Assembly (NCBI GenBank): GCA_021817875.1
Contig: JAKAFQ010000010.1
Coordinates: 1 to 21,073 of the forward strand
Source: Pseudomonadota bacterium
GTDB taxonomy: Bacteria; Pseudomonadota; Gammaproteobacteria; Steroidobacterales; Steroidobacteraceae
DNA length: 21,073 nt
Reading direction: 5' to 3'
The notes beneath the pieces were generated by a model. The model saw only the letters and a program-made list of their open reading frames with translations, did not search any database and was not told where the DNA came from. A program made the position numbers and the translations under genes. Shown here in pieces: positions 9,673 through 16,150 of this stretch (its first letter is position 1; each line of letters opens with the position of its first letter).

Positions 9673-10446
9673 ATGCGCAATGATGTCGAGCAGCTCCTGG
9701 ACGCCCTGCGCAACGCACGCCATGTCGTGATCCTGACGGGCGCAGGGGTGTCGGCGGAGAGCGGCATTGCGACCTTCCGCGACCGACTGAGTGGCCTGTG
9801 GGCGAAGTTCGATCCGGCGGATCTCGCCACGCCGGAGGCCTTCCGGCGTGATCCGGCGCTGGTGTGGGGCTGGTACGAATGGCGCCGCATGCAAATCCTG
9901 AAGGCCCAGCCGAATTCGGCGCATCGAGCGATCGCTGAGATGGCGCGGCGTGTGCCGGCGATGACCCTCGTGACGCAGAATGTCGATGACCTGCACCAGC
10001 GTGCCGGCAGTGAGAACGTCATTCATCTGCATGGGCAGATCGCCGCGCCGTACTGCGAACGGTGCCGGCGGCCGCATGCGGTTGCGAATACCGTTGCGGA
10101 TCTGCCCGAGGGCGGCACGCCGATCGAGCCGCCGCGCTGCGTCCCATGTGGCGGTCGCATCCGGCCGGGAGTGGTCTGGTTCGGCGAGGATCTGCCCCGT
10201 GAGGCATGGCACTCGGCGCGGGACGCGGCGGCCGGCGCGGACGTCATGTTCAGCGTCGGCACCTCATCGGTGGTGCAGCCAGCCGCCTCGCTCCTCGGGA
10301 TCGCGGCGCGGGCGGGCGCGGTTACCGTCCAGGTGAACCCCAACCCGACGGCTCTCGAAACGCTCGTGAATTGCTCGCTGCAAGGTCCGGCGGGAACGGT
10401 TCTGCCGGAGCTTCTCTGTCACGCATGGGGACCGGGAGCCAGTTGA
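9673..10446 (+). CDS. cobB: NAD-dependent protein deacylase, class III sirtuin
   Basis: A 257-aa SIR2-family enzyme that removes acyl groups from lysines using NAD+, releasing nicotinamide and O-acyl-ADP-ribose. Seen motifs: NAD site GAGVSAESGIATFRD, TQNVDDLHQRAG, catalytic His120 in HLHG, zinc cysteines C128/C131 (CERC) and C156/C159 (CVPC), then SVGTSSVVQPA and QVNPNPT. Tyr68 and Arg71 (YEWR) form the YxxR pair that marks class III desuccinylase/demalonylase sirtuins. Length and layout match housekeeping CobB; there is no fused effector domain of the antiphage Sir2 kind. GGGGAG precedes the ATG. It begins 15 nt after the Rad50-like gene and is probably co-transcribed, which is unusual company for a deacylase. 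Confidence 0.93.
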   Translation: MRNDVEQLLDALRNARHVVILTGAGVSAESGIATFRDRLSGLWAKFDPADLATPEAFRRDPALVWGWYEWRRMQILKAQPNSAHRAIAEMARRVPAMTLVTQNVDDLHQRAGSENVIHLHGQIAAPYCERCRRPHAVANTVADLPEGGTPIEPPRCVPCGGRIRPGVVWFGEDLPREAWHSARDAAAGADVMFSVGTSSVVQPAASLLGIAARAGAVTVQVNPNPTALETLVNCSLQGPAGTVLPELLCHAWGPGAS

Positions 10447-10833
10447 ACCCGGCGGCCGGGAGGCACGGGAGTCGAAGATAATGAGGCGGCGGAGGGCGCC
10501 GGTTCGTCCAGGGTGAGGGGCGCCATCGACACGCGATGCATCGATCCGCTCGTCAGACTTTGCGCGGGCTTGCGGGTGCGCTCGTGCGGTAAGCGCCCCT
10601 GCGGATCGCCGCGCAGGGAGCCGGAACGGCGCCTGCGCCCCGGGGTCGGGCGGGCAAGTCATCGGAGCACACCCGGACCATCGTCGCGAGCCAATGATTG
10701 AAAGCCTTTGGGGGCAGGTCCGGCAGTCGGGACGGCCGGCCGTCGCCACCGGCCCGATGCGCGACGGCCCGTGGTCGATTGCCGGGTGGTGCGGGGACCG
10801 TAACCCGTGGAGCCTCTTCCACAGACAAGGATT
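10447..10833. other. intergenic region, no gene recognised
   Basis: About 390 bp after the sirtuin operon. Frames are open on both strands because of high GC, but none has a ribosome site or a recognisable protein. It marks the change from compact operons to the looser right half. Confidence 0.4.
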
Positions 10834-10876
10834 CGAAAGTTCGACGCGGGCGTGCGAACTGGTGTAAGGTGTGTGC
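10834..10876 (+). promoter_or_regulatory. conserved promoter/operator region of RRM gene 1
   Basis: Shares with the region before RRM gene 2 the inverted repeat CGAAAGTTCG (10834-10843), a GCGAA about 20 bases on, and TGTA at 10863-10866 in a possible -10 (TAAGGT). In both copies the repeat lies exactly 43 bases before the conserved leader start CGGCTCGTATC. The -35 match is poor, so the exact start site is uncertain. Confidence 0.45.
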
Positions 10877-11021
10877 CGGCTCGTATCTTTTCGGCTTGAC
10901 TGTCTCGGCCTCCAGCGCCGCCCGGCGCGATTCCGGCCTTGTCTGCCACCCTCGCAAAGCTTCACGAACCAACGGGCAGGTGTATCTGCCCTCCCTTCGT
11001 TTTTATCGTGAGCGTTCTCCA
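10877..11021 (+). ncRNA. structured 5' leader of RRM gene 1 (candidate cis-regulatory RNA)
   Basis: Conserved with 17410-17562. It shares CGGCTCGTATCTTTTCGG, a GCGCC/GGCGC hairpin, TGTCTGCCACC, CTCGCAAAGCT and a hairpin before the start codon: GGGCAG (10974-10979) pairs with CTGCCC (10986-10991), extendable by a G-U pair. The CTGCC in TGTCTGCCACC could pair with the same GGCAG, giving two exclusive folds. Conserved blocks fall in different reading frames in the two copies (CTCGCAAAGCT is 71 bases before the start here, 75 in copy 2), so the conservation is not protein-coding. A cold-shock or autoregulatory leader is inferred. Confidence 0.6.
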
Positions 11022-11315
11022 GTGACTAAACTATATGTTGGAAATCTGCCCTTTGCGGCGACCGATGAGTCCGTACATGCATTGTTCTCGAAGCATGGGA
11101 CAGTCGAGAAGGTCTCGTTGATCACGGATCGCGATACCGGTCGTCCGCGCGGTTTCGGCTTCGTGGAGATGTCGAATGCCGATGCCTCGCGCGCCATGCA
11201 GGCGCTGAACGGCACCGAGTTCGAGGGCCGGGCCCTCAGAGTGAATGAGGCCCAGGAGCGTGAGCGCTCTGGCGGCGGTGGCGGCTATCGCGGCGGTGGT
11301 TCACGTCGCTACTGA
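11022..11315 (+). CDS. RRM RNA-binding protein, copy 1
   Basis: A 97-aa single RNA-recognition-motif protein. RNP2 is KLYVGNLPF (3-11) and RNP1 is RGFGFVEM (43-50), with the conserved aromatics present. The C-terminus is a short Gly/Arg tail (GGGGGYRGGGSRRY), as in glycine-rich RNA-binding proteins of bacteria and plants that bind RNA during cold or stress responses. The start is GTG at 11022, giving MTKLYVGNLPF, identical in layout to copy 2 at 17563. The frame stays open far upstream, but those bases are the conserved leader. The protein is about 85% identical to copy 2 through the RRM. A 15-bp hairpin follows 18 bases after the stop. Specific RNA targets cannot be inferred. Confidence 0.95.
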   Translation: MTKLYVGNLPFAATDESVHALFSKHGTVEKVSLITDRDTGRPRGFGFVEMSNADASRAMQALNGTEFEGRALRVNEAQERERSGGGGGYRGGGSRRY

Positions 11316-11333
11316 CGCGCCGCCTTGCACCTT

Positions 11334-11366
11334 CGCCGCCCCGGGCTGTACCAGCCCGGGGCGGCG
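11334..11366 (+). terminator. strong hairpin after RRM gene 1
   Basis: CGCCGCCCCGGGCTG, a TAC loop, then its exact complement: a perfect 15-bp stem with a 3-nt loop, 18 nt after the stop codon. No T tract follows, so it may be a non-canonical terminator or an mRNA 3'-end stabiliser. The equivalent position after RRM gene 2 also has a perfect hairpin of different sequence. Confidence 0.65.
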
Positions 11367-11461
11367 AGCCTGCTGATCTCGGGCGACAGCGCCGATGGCG
11401 CTGGACGTAAAAGCAGAAAGTGCCCGGGCCCGGTCGCCACAGGCGCCGGAGACCCCGTGAA

Positions 11462-11806
11462 ATGGACGATGTCAGGATCTTCTCCGCCCGGGCGTGCGTA
11501 GCAGATCCCGCGGCTCTGATCCGCCTGCTCGAGCAGGTTCCGGATGCCGAAGAGATCCGCGCAGAACTGAACCAGACCTACTTTACCCGACGCTGGCAAT
11601 CCTCCACGCAGCGCAGTTTCTGGATTGCCAGTGACGGCACGACGGCCGTCTGCCTGACCCTGGTCGGACTCGATCTCGACGAAGTGATTGCGGTGTGGCT
11701 GAGCTTCGACGAGCAGCGGCGGCGGTCGGGATTCACATTGTCCGCACAGGCGCTCGGGGACATCGTCCGGGGAGAACTCGGTCTGTCCGTCGAGTGCGAT
11801 GCGTGA
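11462..11806 (+). CDS. unrecognised 114-aa protein, copy 1 of the RRM-linked pair
   Basis: I do not recognise a named family. An ungapped paralogue of the same length is at 18537-18881 (74 of 114 residues identical by hand count). The most conserved part is the centre: YFTRRW (40-45), SFWIASDGTTAVC (52-64), LDEVIAxWLS (72-81) and RRRxGF (86-91). The protein is acidic, soluble, and reads as an alpha/beta fold. The ATG at 11462 is preferred over an upstream GTG at 11420 because it gives the same length as the paralogue; GGAG lies 11 bases before it. It follows the RRM gene by 146 nt, with a hairpin between, so it may have its own promoter. Selection at protein level is clear from the conserved paralogue. 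Confidence 0.85.
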   Translation: MDDVRIFSARACVADPAALIRLLEQVPDAEEIRAELNQTYFTRRWQSSTQRSFWIASDGTTAVCLTLVGLDLDEVIAVWLSFDEQRRRSGFTLSAQALGDIVRGELGLSVECDA

Positions 11807-12626
11807 TCGGGCTCGCGGCGCCAGCGTTGCGCGGCGCACTCTTCATTCTCGACCCGGACGTGCGCCTGCCGATGCAGGCGGAACGCCCAGTGGCCCCGCC
11901 CACACCGCGCCCACCCACTGCGCGATGATGGCGTGCCGACGTCCTTCGACGCCGCCCCGGCACTGATTGCCGCCAGGTTGCGCGGGCCGCTCGGTCGCGA
12001 TACCCACGAGTTTGCTTTCGAGTCACGATCTCGCAAGAGGCGCTCGACGCCGACGACGGTCACGAACCTTCCTCGGGAAGAGACGCGTGGCCCGGGACGG
12101 TCCGCAACGGTTGGTGCGGGGAACCCTCGATGGGAGGCTTGATCCGCAGATCTGCCGGAAAGCCCTCGCATGCGGCCGGGTGGCCACCCTCGCCGCGAAT
12201 GAACGGTGCCGATCGTGAAAGCCGCGCCATCCGCTACCGTGACCGGTCTCATTCGACTCGATCGCGGCGAGGCGTGCAGAAATTCGTCTGAGCGGCCCAA
12301 CGTCATGGGTGCGGGCTCCGCAGGGGCAAGCGTCGCAACCTGCCACTTTGGTGGCATGCCAATGCGCTGGCAGGCCACTGACCTGGGCTGCGGTGTCCGC
12401 ATGAAGGGGTCCGCCAATGGTCCGTCGCGCAGGCGGTGACGCCAGCATCGGCTCTGAGGGGCGAGCCGGGATGACGATTAAGCAGGTGGGTGGCGTGGGC
12501 GGGATTCGCCGGTTTCCGCGGAAGGCGTGCGTTGTGCCGGATAGGGATTCCTGGGCGATACGGTCGGTGGCAAGACCGATGGCAAGACCGATGGCAAGAA
12601 GAGCGCATCACATCGCGGTGGACATC
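11807..12626. other. gene-poor stretch with a possible frameshifted gene remnant
   Basis: No intact gene is convincing in 820 bp. One protein-like stretch starts at a GTG near 11936 (VPTSFDAAPALIAARLRGPL, then HEFAFE to about 12021) and seems to continue one frame over as VTISQEALDADDG. Joining FAFE to VTISQEAL needs one missing base near 12020-12022 and yields a segment resembling small DUF1488-like proteins, by recall only. Long minus-strand frames here look like GC shadows. Confidence 0.3.
12568..12599 (+). repeat. 12-bp tandem repeat, about 2.7 copies
   Basis: TGGCAAGACCGA is repeated at 12568-12579 and 12580-12591, with a partial third copy (TGGCAAGA) at 12592-12599, about 60 bp upstream of the antitoxin gene. 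The copies are identical, so the expansion is recent or functional. Confidence 0.85.
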
Positions 12627-12654
12627 TGATGCGTGATGCAATAGCATTTGATGC
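12627..12654 (+). promoter_or_regulatory. TGATGC repeats, probable VapB operator
   Basis: TGATGC occurs at 12627, 12634 and 12649, directly before the antitoxin ATG. Ribbon-helix-helix antitoxins usually bind short repeats overlapping their own promoter, so this is a likely autoregulation site. No clear -35 box is visible. Confidence 0.5.
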
Positions 12655-12897
12655 ATGCGCACCACCATTGATATCGCGGACGACGTACTCCAGGCCGCCA
12701 AGGAGCGGGCGCGATACGAGAAAAAGACCGTGGGGCAGATGATCTCAGAGCTTGCGCGGCACGCACTGACGAGCCCGCCGGAGACGGGTGTGGTGCGGGA
12801 GCCGAAGGCGGTCTACGGCGTGAGGCCGTTCGCCTCGCGTGGTCGCTTGGTGACGAACGCGCAGATCGACAAGCTCCGCGAGGACGACGTGTACTAG
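12655..12897 (+). CDS. vapB: VapB-like antitoxin, ribbon-helix-helix
   Basis: An 80-aa antitoxin. Residues 1-40 (MRTTIDIADDVLQAAKERAR ... VGQMISELARHAL) are a standard ribbon-helix-helix DNA-binding domain: a short beta strand followed by two helices. The C-terminal half (GVRPFASRGRLVTNAQIDKLRED) would bind the toxin's active-site groove. It neutralises the PIN toxin encoded 74 nt downstream and represses the pair's promoter through the TGATGC repeats. The ATG at 12655 gives the usual M-R-T-T-I-D start; another ATG four bases earlier is in a different frame. A 74-nt gap to the toxin is longer than usual for such pairs. Confidence 0.9.
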   Translation: MRTTIDIADDVLQAAKERARYEKKTVGQMISELARHALTSPPETGVVREPKAVYGVRPFASRGRLVTNAQIDKLREDDVY

Positions 12898-12971
12898 CGG
12901 CCTGCAGGGAGCGGACCTCGTCTTCAGCGGCTGAGCGATGAGCCTTCCGGGCGTGAAGTTGCGGGGAAACA

Positions 12972-13400
12972 GTGCGCTCTCTACTTGACATCAACGTTCT
13001 GATTGCCATGTTTGATCCTGATCACGTTTCGCACGAGCTCGCGATTACGTGGTTTGAAAGGCATGCAAGGCAAGGTTGGGCATCGTGTCCGCTGACGCAG
13101 AATGGCTGCATTCGCATCATGTCGAGCCCGTCGTATGCCAATCCGCAACCCGTTCAAGCGCTCGTCAGGCGGCTGGACGAAGCGTGCCGGGAGAGCATCC
13201 ACGAGTTCTGGCCGGATGCGCCGAGTCTGCTTGATTCGGCCGTATTCGATGCAACGCGGATCCACGGTCCGCGGCAGATTACGGACGTGTACCTGCTCGG
13301 CCTCGCCGTTCGGCACGGCGGAAGATTCGTGACATTCGATGGCAGGATTCCGCTCCAGGCTGTTCAGCACGCAACCGAGCGAAATCTCGTGGTGTTGTAA
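12972..13400 (+). CDS. vapC: VapC-like PIN-domain toxin
   Basis: A 142-aa PIN-domain ribonuclease toxin, expected to cut specific RNAs (tRNA or rRNA) when free of its antitoxin. Acidic residues of the PIN site are Asp6 (LLDINVLIA), Asp105 (ITDVYLLGLA) and Asp123 (FVTFDGRI). In the segment WASCPLTQNGCIRIMS the position that is usually Glu in this subfamily (TENG) is Gln43, so the metal site may be weakened; this comparison is from memory. Start is GTG at 12972 with GGGGAAA just upstream. Length matches the subfamily. The preceding gene encodes the cognate ribbon-helix-helix antitoxin. Confidence 0.92.
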   Translation: MRSLLDINVLIAMFDPDHVSHELAITWFERHARQGWASCPLTQNGCIRIMSSPSYANPQPVQALVRRLDEACRESIHEFWPDAPSLLDSAVFDATRIHGPRQITDVYLLGLAVRHGGRFVTFDGRIPLQAVQHATERNLVVL

Positions 13401-13730
13401 TCCTGACATCCCGGGGTTGCGAGGCGGGTTCGCGTCTGCTGGGCGACCGGATGTTGCCGACGGGGTGGAAATCGTTGGCCCTGGTCGGTCTCAAAAATCA
13501 AGTGGTGGTACGCCTCGGCGGAGGTATGGGCGGCAGGGTGTCGGGCGGGCGGCGCGAATGGCGTGGTGCCGGTGCACGGGGCTGTCTGGCTTCAGTCCGG
13601 AACCGTGTGCGTCATGCCGCCGGAATGGCGTCCGCCATAGACAGGTGCACGCACGTTAACAAGCTGAGGTAGGGGCGCGCGTCAGGAAGGACTCGGATTT
13701 CCGGACGGAATCGAAGTGGCCGCTCCGATC
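13401..13730. other. intergenic region, no gene recognised
   Basis: About 330 bp after the toxin gene. Short open frames on both strands lack ribosome sites and family features. Nothing repeated or structured was seen until the hairpin at 13731. Confidence 0.4.
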
Positions 13731-13764
13731 ACACCCTGAAGCGCCGCGGGGCGCTCCAGGGTGT
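13731..13764. terminator. strong hairpin, possible bidirectional terminator
   Basis: ACACCCTG (13731-13738) pairs with CAGGGTGT (13757-13764) and AGCGCC with GGCGCT, separated by one A/C mismatch, with a GCGG loop: 14 pairs in all. No long T run on either side. It lies between the toxin gene (plus) and the end of the broken membrane-protein gene (minus), where a shared terminator would be expected. Confidence 0.5.
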
Positions 13765-13916
13765 TCGCCGTGCGGTCCGCGTCCGGGGCTCGCGCGCGGC
13801 GGGTGCCCGGGACGGTGTCATCGAAACCGGCTCGTCGCGATGAACTCGAGCGGCGGACGGGTAGTGCCCTTGCCCGGACGGGCGTGGGGCGCTGCGTATC
13901 TGGTGCAGAGGTATTG

Positions 13917-14622
13917 TCAGCGCACTGCGTGTCGCACGACGAGCGTCGCGGTGAAACCGATGACGGCCAGAAGCGGAAGAAGAACGATCAGCCAGGCCGC
14001 GGACCGCGCAAGCTTCACCGTGCATCCGAGGCCAAATCGCTCCTGGACCATCACGGAGGGGTCGTCGCGGTTGAAGTAGAAGACGTCGAGCTTCCGGAAG
14101 CGGTCTTACGTGCGCTCTCCAACGGGATGCGGGGAGTCCCCGTCTCTTGCGGCGCAGCGGATGGCCTGCTGCCGCCCTCACCGAACCACCTCGGCACGGC
14201 TGTGAGGGCAATGGCGATCAATCCGGGGATGAGTGCGGTGACGGCCGAGGGATGCTGGAGTGCGGCGGACAGCAGCGGGCGGAGCGCCAGCGAAGAGAAC
14301 AGCATGGCAACCCAATACGCGGTGCCGAGCAGCATGAGCGAGGTGATTCTGCGAACGCGCGATTTCTGGCGGCCTTTGGGGCCGTCCGCATGGATCGGAC
14401 GCACCCGATGGACGATGCCGCAGAGCAGCGTCAGGGCAATGAGGGCCATGGTGGCAATGATCACGGGGAAAAGACGGCCCTGAGGCTGCGCGTGGCCCAC
14501 GGGTCCGCCCGACCGTCGAGTCCCGAGTGCAGAGCGATGTGCCCGGGACTGCGGTGCCAGTGTGCTCCCGGGTAGGCGGCGCACGCGGCGAGCAGGAAGA
14601 ATGGACCGAGGCGCCGATCCAG
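13917..14622 (-). pseudogene. frameshifted DUF1648/DUF5808 membrane protein
   Basis: Three frames together make one protein. The first part (about 14622-14463) has a membrane helix PFFLLAACAAY, then AHWHRSPGHIALHSGLDGRADPWATRS, the DUF1648 signature, and hits TGA at 14461-14463. The second (about 14476-14107) has three membrane segments around IVHRVRPIHADGPKG, YWVAMLFSSLALRPLL and LIPGLIAIALTAV. The third (about 14113-13917) has DVFYFNRDDPSVMVQERFG, the DUF5808 motif, and a last membrane helix ending in TGA. A bona fide start codon is missing (CTG at 14622). At least two frameshifts separate the parts. Intact relatives are small integral membrane proteins of unknown role. Two sequencing errors could mimic this, but the lost start argues for real decay. 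Confidence 0.8.
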
Positions 14623-14880
14623 GGCGACGCGCGGACCGTGTGCGCCAGTCCCACGGACGCCGCCGACCTTCGGATGTCGGCAGGCGCCTTGACGCCCCTA
14701 TATTCCGAAAAGCACGCGAAGCGATCACCGTCGGTGTAGAGTGGCCGCAACTCAGGGCCCGTCGGCTCGTCCCGCCGCGCTTTCCGCCAGGAAAACCGGC
14801 CGGCGCTGAAAACGACCGCAAGCGGGCGCCAGACGTTGCCTATGTCTGCGCAGACGGGGCACTCATTTCAGGTAAATCAT

Positions 14881-15246
14881 ATGTCTTTGAACCCTTGGAG
14901 TCTCAGCTCGCATCCGTCGCCAGCGGCTGATCCTGTCGATCCGCCAACGGGCTACCCCTCGCGGATTATGCGCGCGCAGAAGGAGGACGCGGAGCGCGCG
15001 CAACGGGAACGGATCGAACAGTCGTCTGAACTCAATACTCCCGCTGTGCGAATCCGCGCCTGGGAGAGATTGCATCGCCTGACGCTGCCGCGCGAATCGG
15101 AGCACGCTGTGCTCGATGTCGTTGCGAAGGCCACGCGCCTGACGCTCGAGCAGGTGCGTGAGGAGCAGCGGCGACGTTCGCAACCCGATCGGCTTCCGCA
15201 ACTGGGCGATTCCGCGGACCATCACGATGGCAACTCGGGTTCCTGA
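14881..15246 (+). CDS. small conserved hypothetical protein
   Basis: A 121-aa soluble protein. The N-terminal 40 residues are polar and probably unstructured. The middle is charged (AQKEDAERAQRERIEQ). The C-terminal half has the segment AVRIRAWERLHRLTLPRESEHAVLDVVAKATRLTLEQVREEQRRR, which I associate with short proteobacterial proteins carrying a RAWE-LHGL-LP ... LEQV-EEQ pattern and no known function; that is recall, not a search. The ATG at 14881 follows AGGTAA and gives MSLNPWSL; a TTG at 14836 would add 15 residues. It starts a run of closely packed small plus-strand genes. Confidence 0.7.
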   Translation: MSLNPWSLSSHPSPAADPVDPPTGYPSRIMRAQKEDAERAQRERIEQSSELNTPAVRIRAWERLHRLTLPRESEHAVLDVVAKATRLTLEQVREEQRRRSQPDRLPQLGDSADHHDGNSGS

Positions 15247-15261
15247 GGAATCCGTCAGCAA

Positions 15262-15570
15262 ATGCAACAGGTAAACGCCGATTCATTCTCGAACTCAGCC
15301 GGTGTGCGAAAGCGGCTGCTGTCGCAGGAGGGCGAGATCGATATCGGGAGCCAGGCGGTCCTTGTCTGCGCGTCGGATGATCCGGACCACCCGATCGACC
15401 ACCTGGCCGATGGGCATTGCGGTCGCGCCGGTTCAGCGCGAAGTGCGGCGCTCGAACCTGCCCCGATCAGCGACCTTCGTTTGACCATCGTTCCTGACAA
15501 ACACGGCCGGGGCCCGGCGAAATTGCGCTCGCTGCGCCTTTTTGCCGCAGAATCGAGGAGTGACACATGA
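15262..15570 (+). CDS. shortened discoidin-like (F5/8 type C) protein, probable deletion derivative
   Basis: A 102-aa frame. It contains SDDPDHPIDHLADGHCGRAG, resembling the N-terminal part of a galactose-binding-like bacterial family, directly joined to ISDLRLTIVPDKHGR and LRSLRLFA, resembling the C-terminal part. The central strands (roughly 80 residues in the relatives I recall) are absent, suggesting an in-frame internal deletion. The start lies 15 nt after the previous gene, with GAGGAA upstream. Its TGA overlaps the next ATG (ATGA), as expected for an operon. It may be a remnant that is still translated. Family comparison is from memory. Confidence 0.5.
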   Translation: MQQVNADSFSNSAGVRKRLLSQEGEIDIGSQAVLVCASDDPDHPIDHLADGHCGRAGSARSAALEPAPISDLRLTIVPDKHGRGPAKLRSLRLFAAESRSDT

Positions 15571-15680
15571 GCAAGGGAATGGACAGAAAAAAGGACAACA
15601 AGAAGAAGCCCGCCAAGACACTGTTGGAGAAGCGGGCGGCAAAGCGGGAAAAGAGGTCAAGCAAACCATTCCGAGCGTGA
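15567..15680 (+). CDS. 37-aa Lys/Arg-rich small protein
   Basis: A short ORF with a strong GAGGAG ribosome site and an ATGA overlap with the previous gene. The product starts MSKGMDRKKDNKKKPAKTL and is extremely basic throughout (LEKRAAKREKRSSK), with no cysteine or hydrophobic core. I recall similar MSKG...KKKP-KT small proteins as unannotated or hypothetical genes in many proteobacteria. Nucleic acid or ribosome binding is plausible from charge alone. Base use is Lys-AAG/AAA rich, unlike its neighbours, as the protein dictates. Confidence 0.7.
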   Translation: MSKGMDRKKDNKKKPAKTLLEKRAAKREKRSSKPFRA

Positions 15681-15746
15681 CGGCCCGGCGACGTGATGAT
15701 ACGGACGGAAACGGCCGTGGCCACTCGCGGGACCCACAGGTGAACC

Positions 15747-15947
15747 ATGAGCAGCGATGCGGATGCAATCGACATGACCGGGGCGAGAGAGGTCTACAAG
15801 CGGCTTGAGCAGCTCGACGGCCCTGTCAGTGGACAGGACGCCAGTGGCCGGGCACTGCCGTATCAGGCAACGGAGCGCGTCCGCGTGCTCAGCATCAATA
15901 TTGATCGATCGAACGCCGAGCGTGCAGCGATCCCTCGCGCGAGTTGA
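15747..15947 (+). CDS. 66-aa hypothetical protein
   Basis: Unrecognised small soluble protein: MSSDADAIDMTGAREVYKRL, then ASGRALPYQATERVRVLSINIDRSN. A helix-then-strand pattern and the plausible ribosome site CAGGTGA support it. It lies in line with other small plus-strand genes: 66 nt after the basic 37-aa gene and 26 nt before the next. No membrane segment or metal motif. A real gene is likely but not certain. Confidence 0.5.
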   Translation: MSSDADAIDMTGAREVYKRLEQLDGPVSGQDASGRALPYQATERVRVLSINIDRSNAERAAIPRAS

Positions 15948-15973
15948 CGACCCGCCCTCACAGAGGAAACCTG

Positions 15974-16150
15974 GTGCCCAGACAGAACTACCGCCAAGTC
16001 AAGAAGCAGAAGGAACTGAGCAGGAAGGCGCGCCAGCTCGAGAAGCAGCAACGCCGGACGGCTCGCCCAAATGGCCCCGCAGACATCGTGACGCCGTTGC
16101 CGGATCCAGCCGGTGATCCGAGCGATCCGGCATCCCGTGGCGGAACATGA
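15974..16150 (+). CDS. 58-aa basic coiled small protein
   Basis: GTG start after AGAGGAAA. The N-terminal 28 residues (PRQNYRQVKKQKELSRKARQ, then LEKQQRR) form a strongly basic amphipathic helix; the rest is Pro/Asp-rich and disordered. Short proteins starting M-P/A-R-Q-N-Y/F with KRQKE-RK repeats are familiar to me as conserved hypothetical genes in proteobacteria. The ATGA overlap with the next gene (16147-16150) indicates translational coupling. Function unknown; RNA or ribosome binding is a guess from charge. Confidence 0.7.
   Translation: MPRQNYRQVKKQKELSRKARQLEKQQRRTARPNGPADIVTPLPDPAGDPSDPASRGGT

Noticed and set aside
8926..10212. Long minus-strand open frame under the ATPase/sirtuin genes
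   Set aside because: Shadow of two genes with full sets of conserved motifs on the other strand.
10698..11021. N-terminal extension of RRM protein 1 (and the similar extension at 17404-17562 for copy 2)
   Set aside because: The frame is open, but conserved nucleotide blocks lie in different frames in the two copies; the region behaves as a non-coding leader.
11578..12417. 279-codon minus-strand open frame
   Set aside because: Overlaps the conserved 114-aa gene, has low-complexity Arg/Pro/Ser composition and no ribosome site.
15467..15775. Hydrophobic minus-strand frame that looks like a membrane protein
   Set aside because: It is the complement of the Lys-rich 37-aa gene; runs of AAG/AAA read backwards as Phe/Leu.
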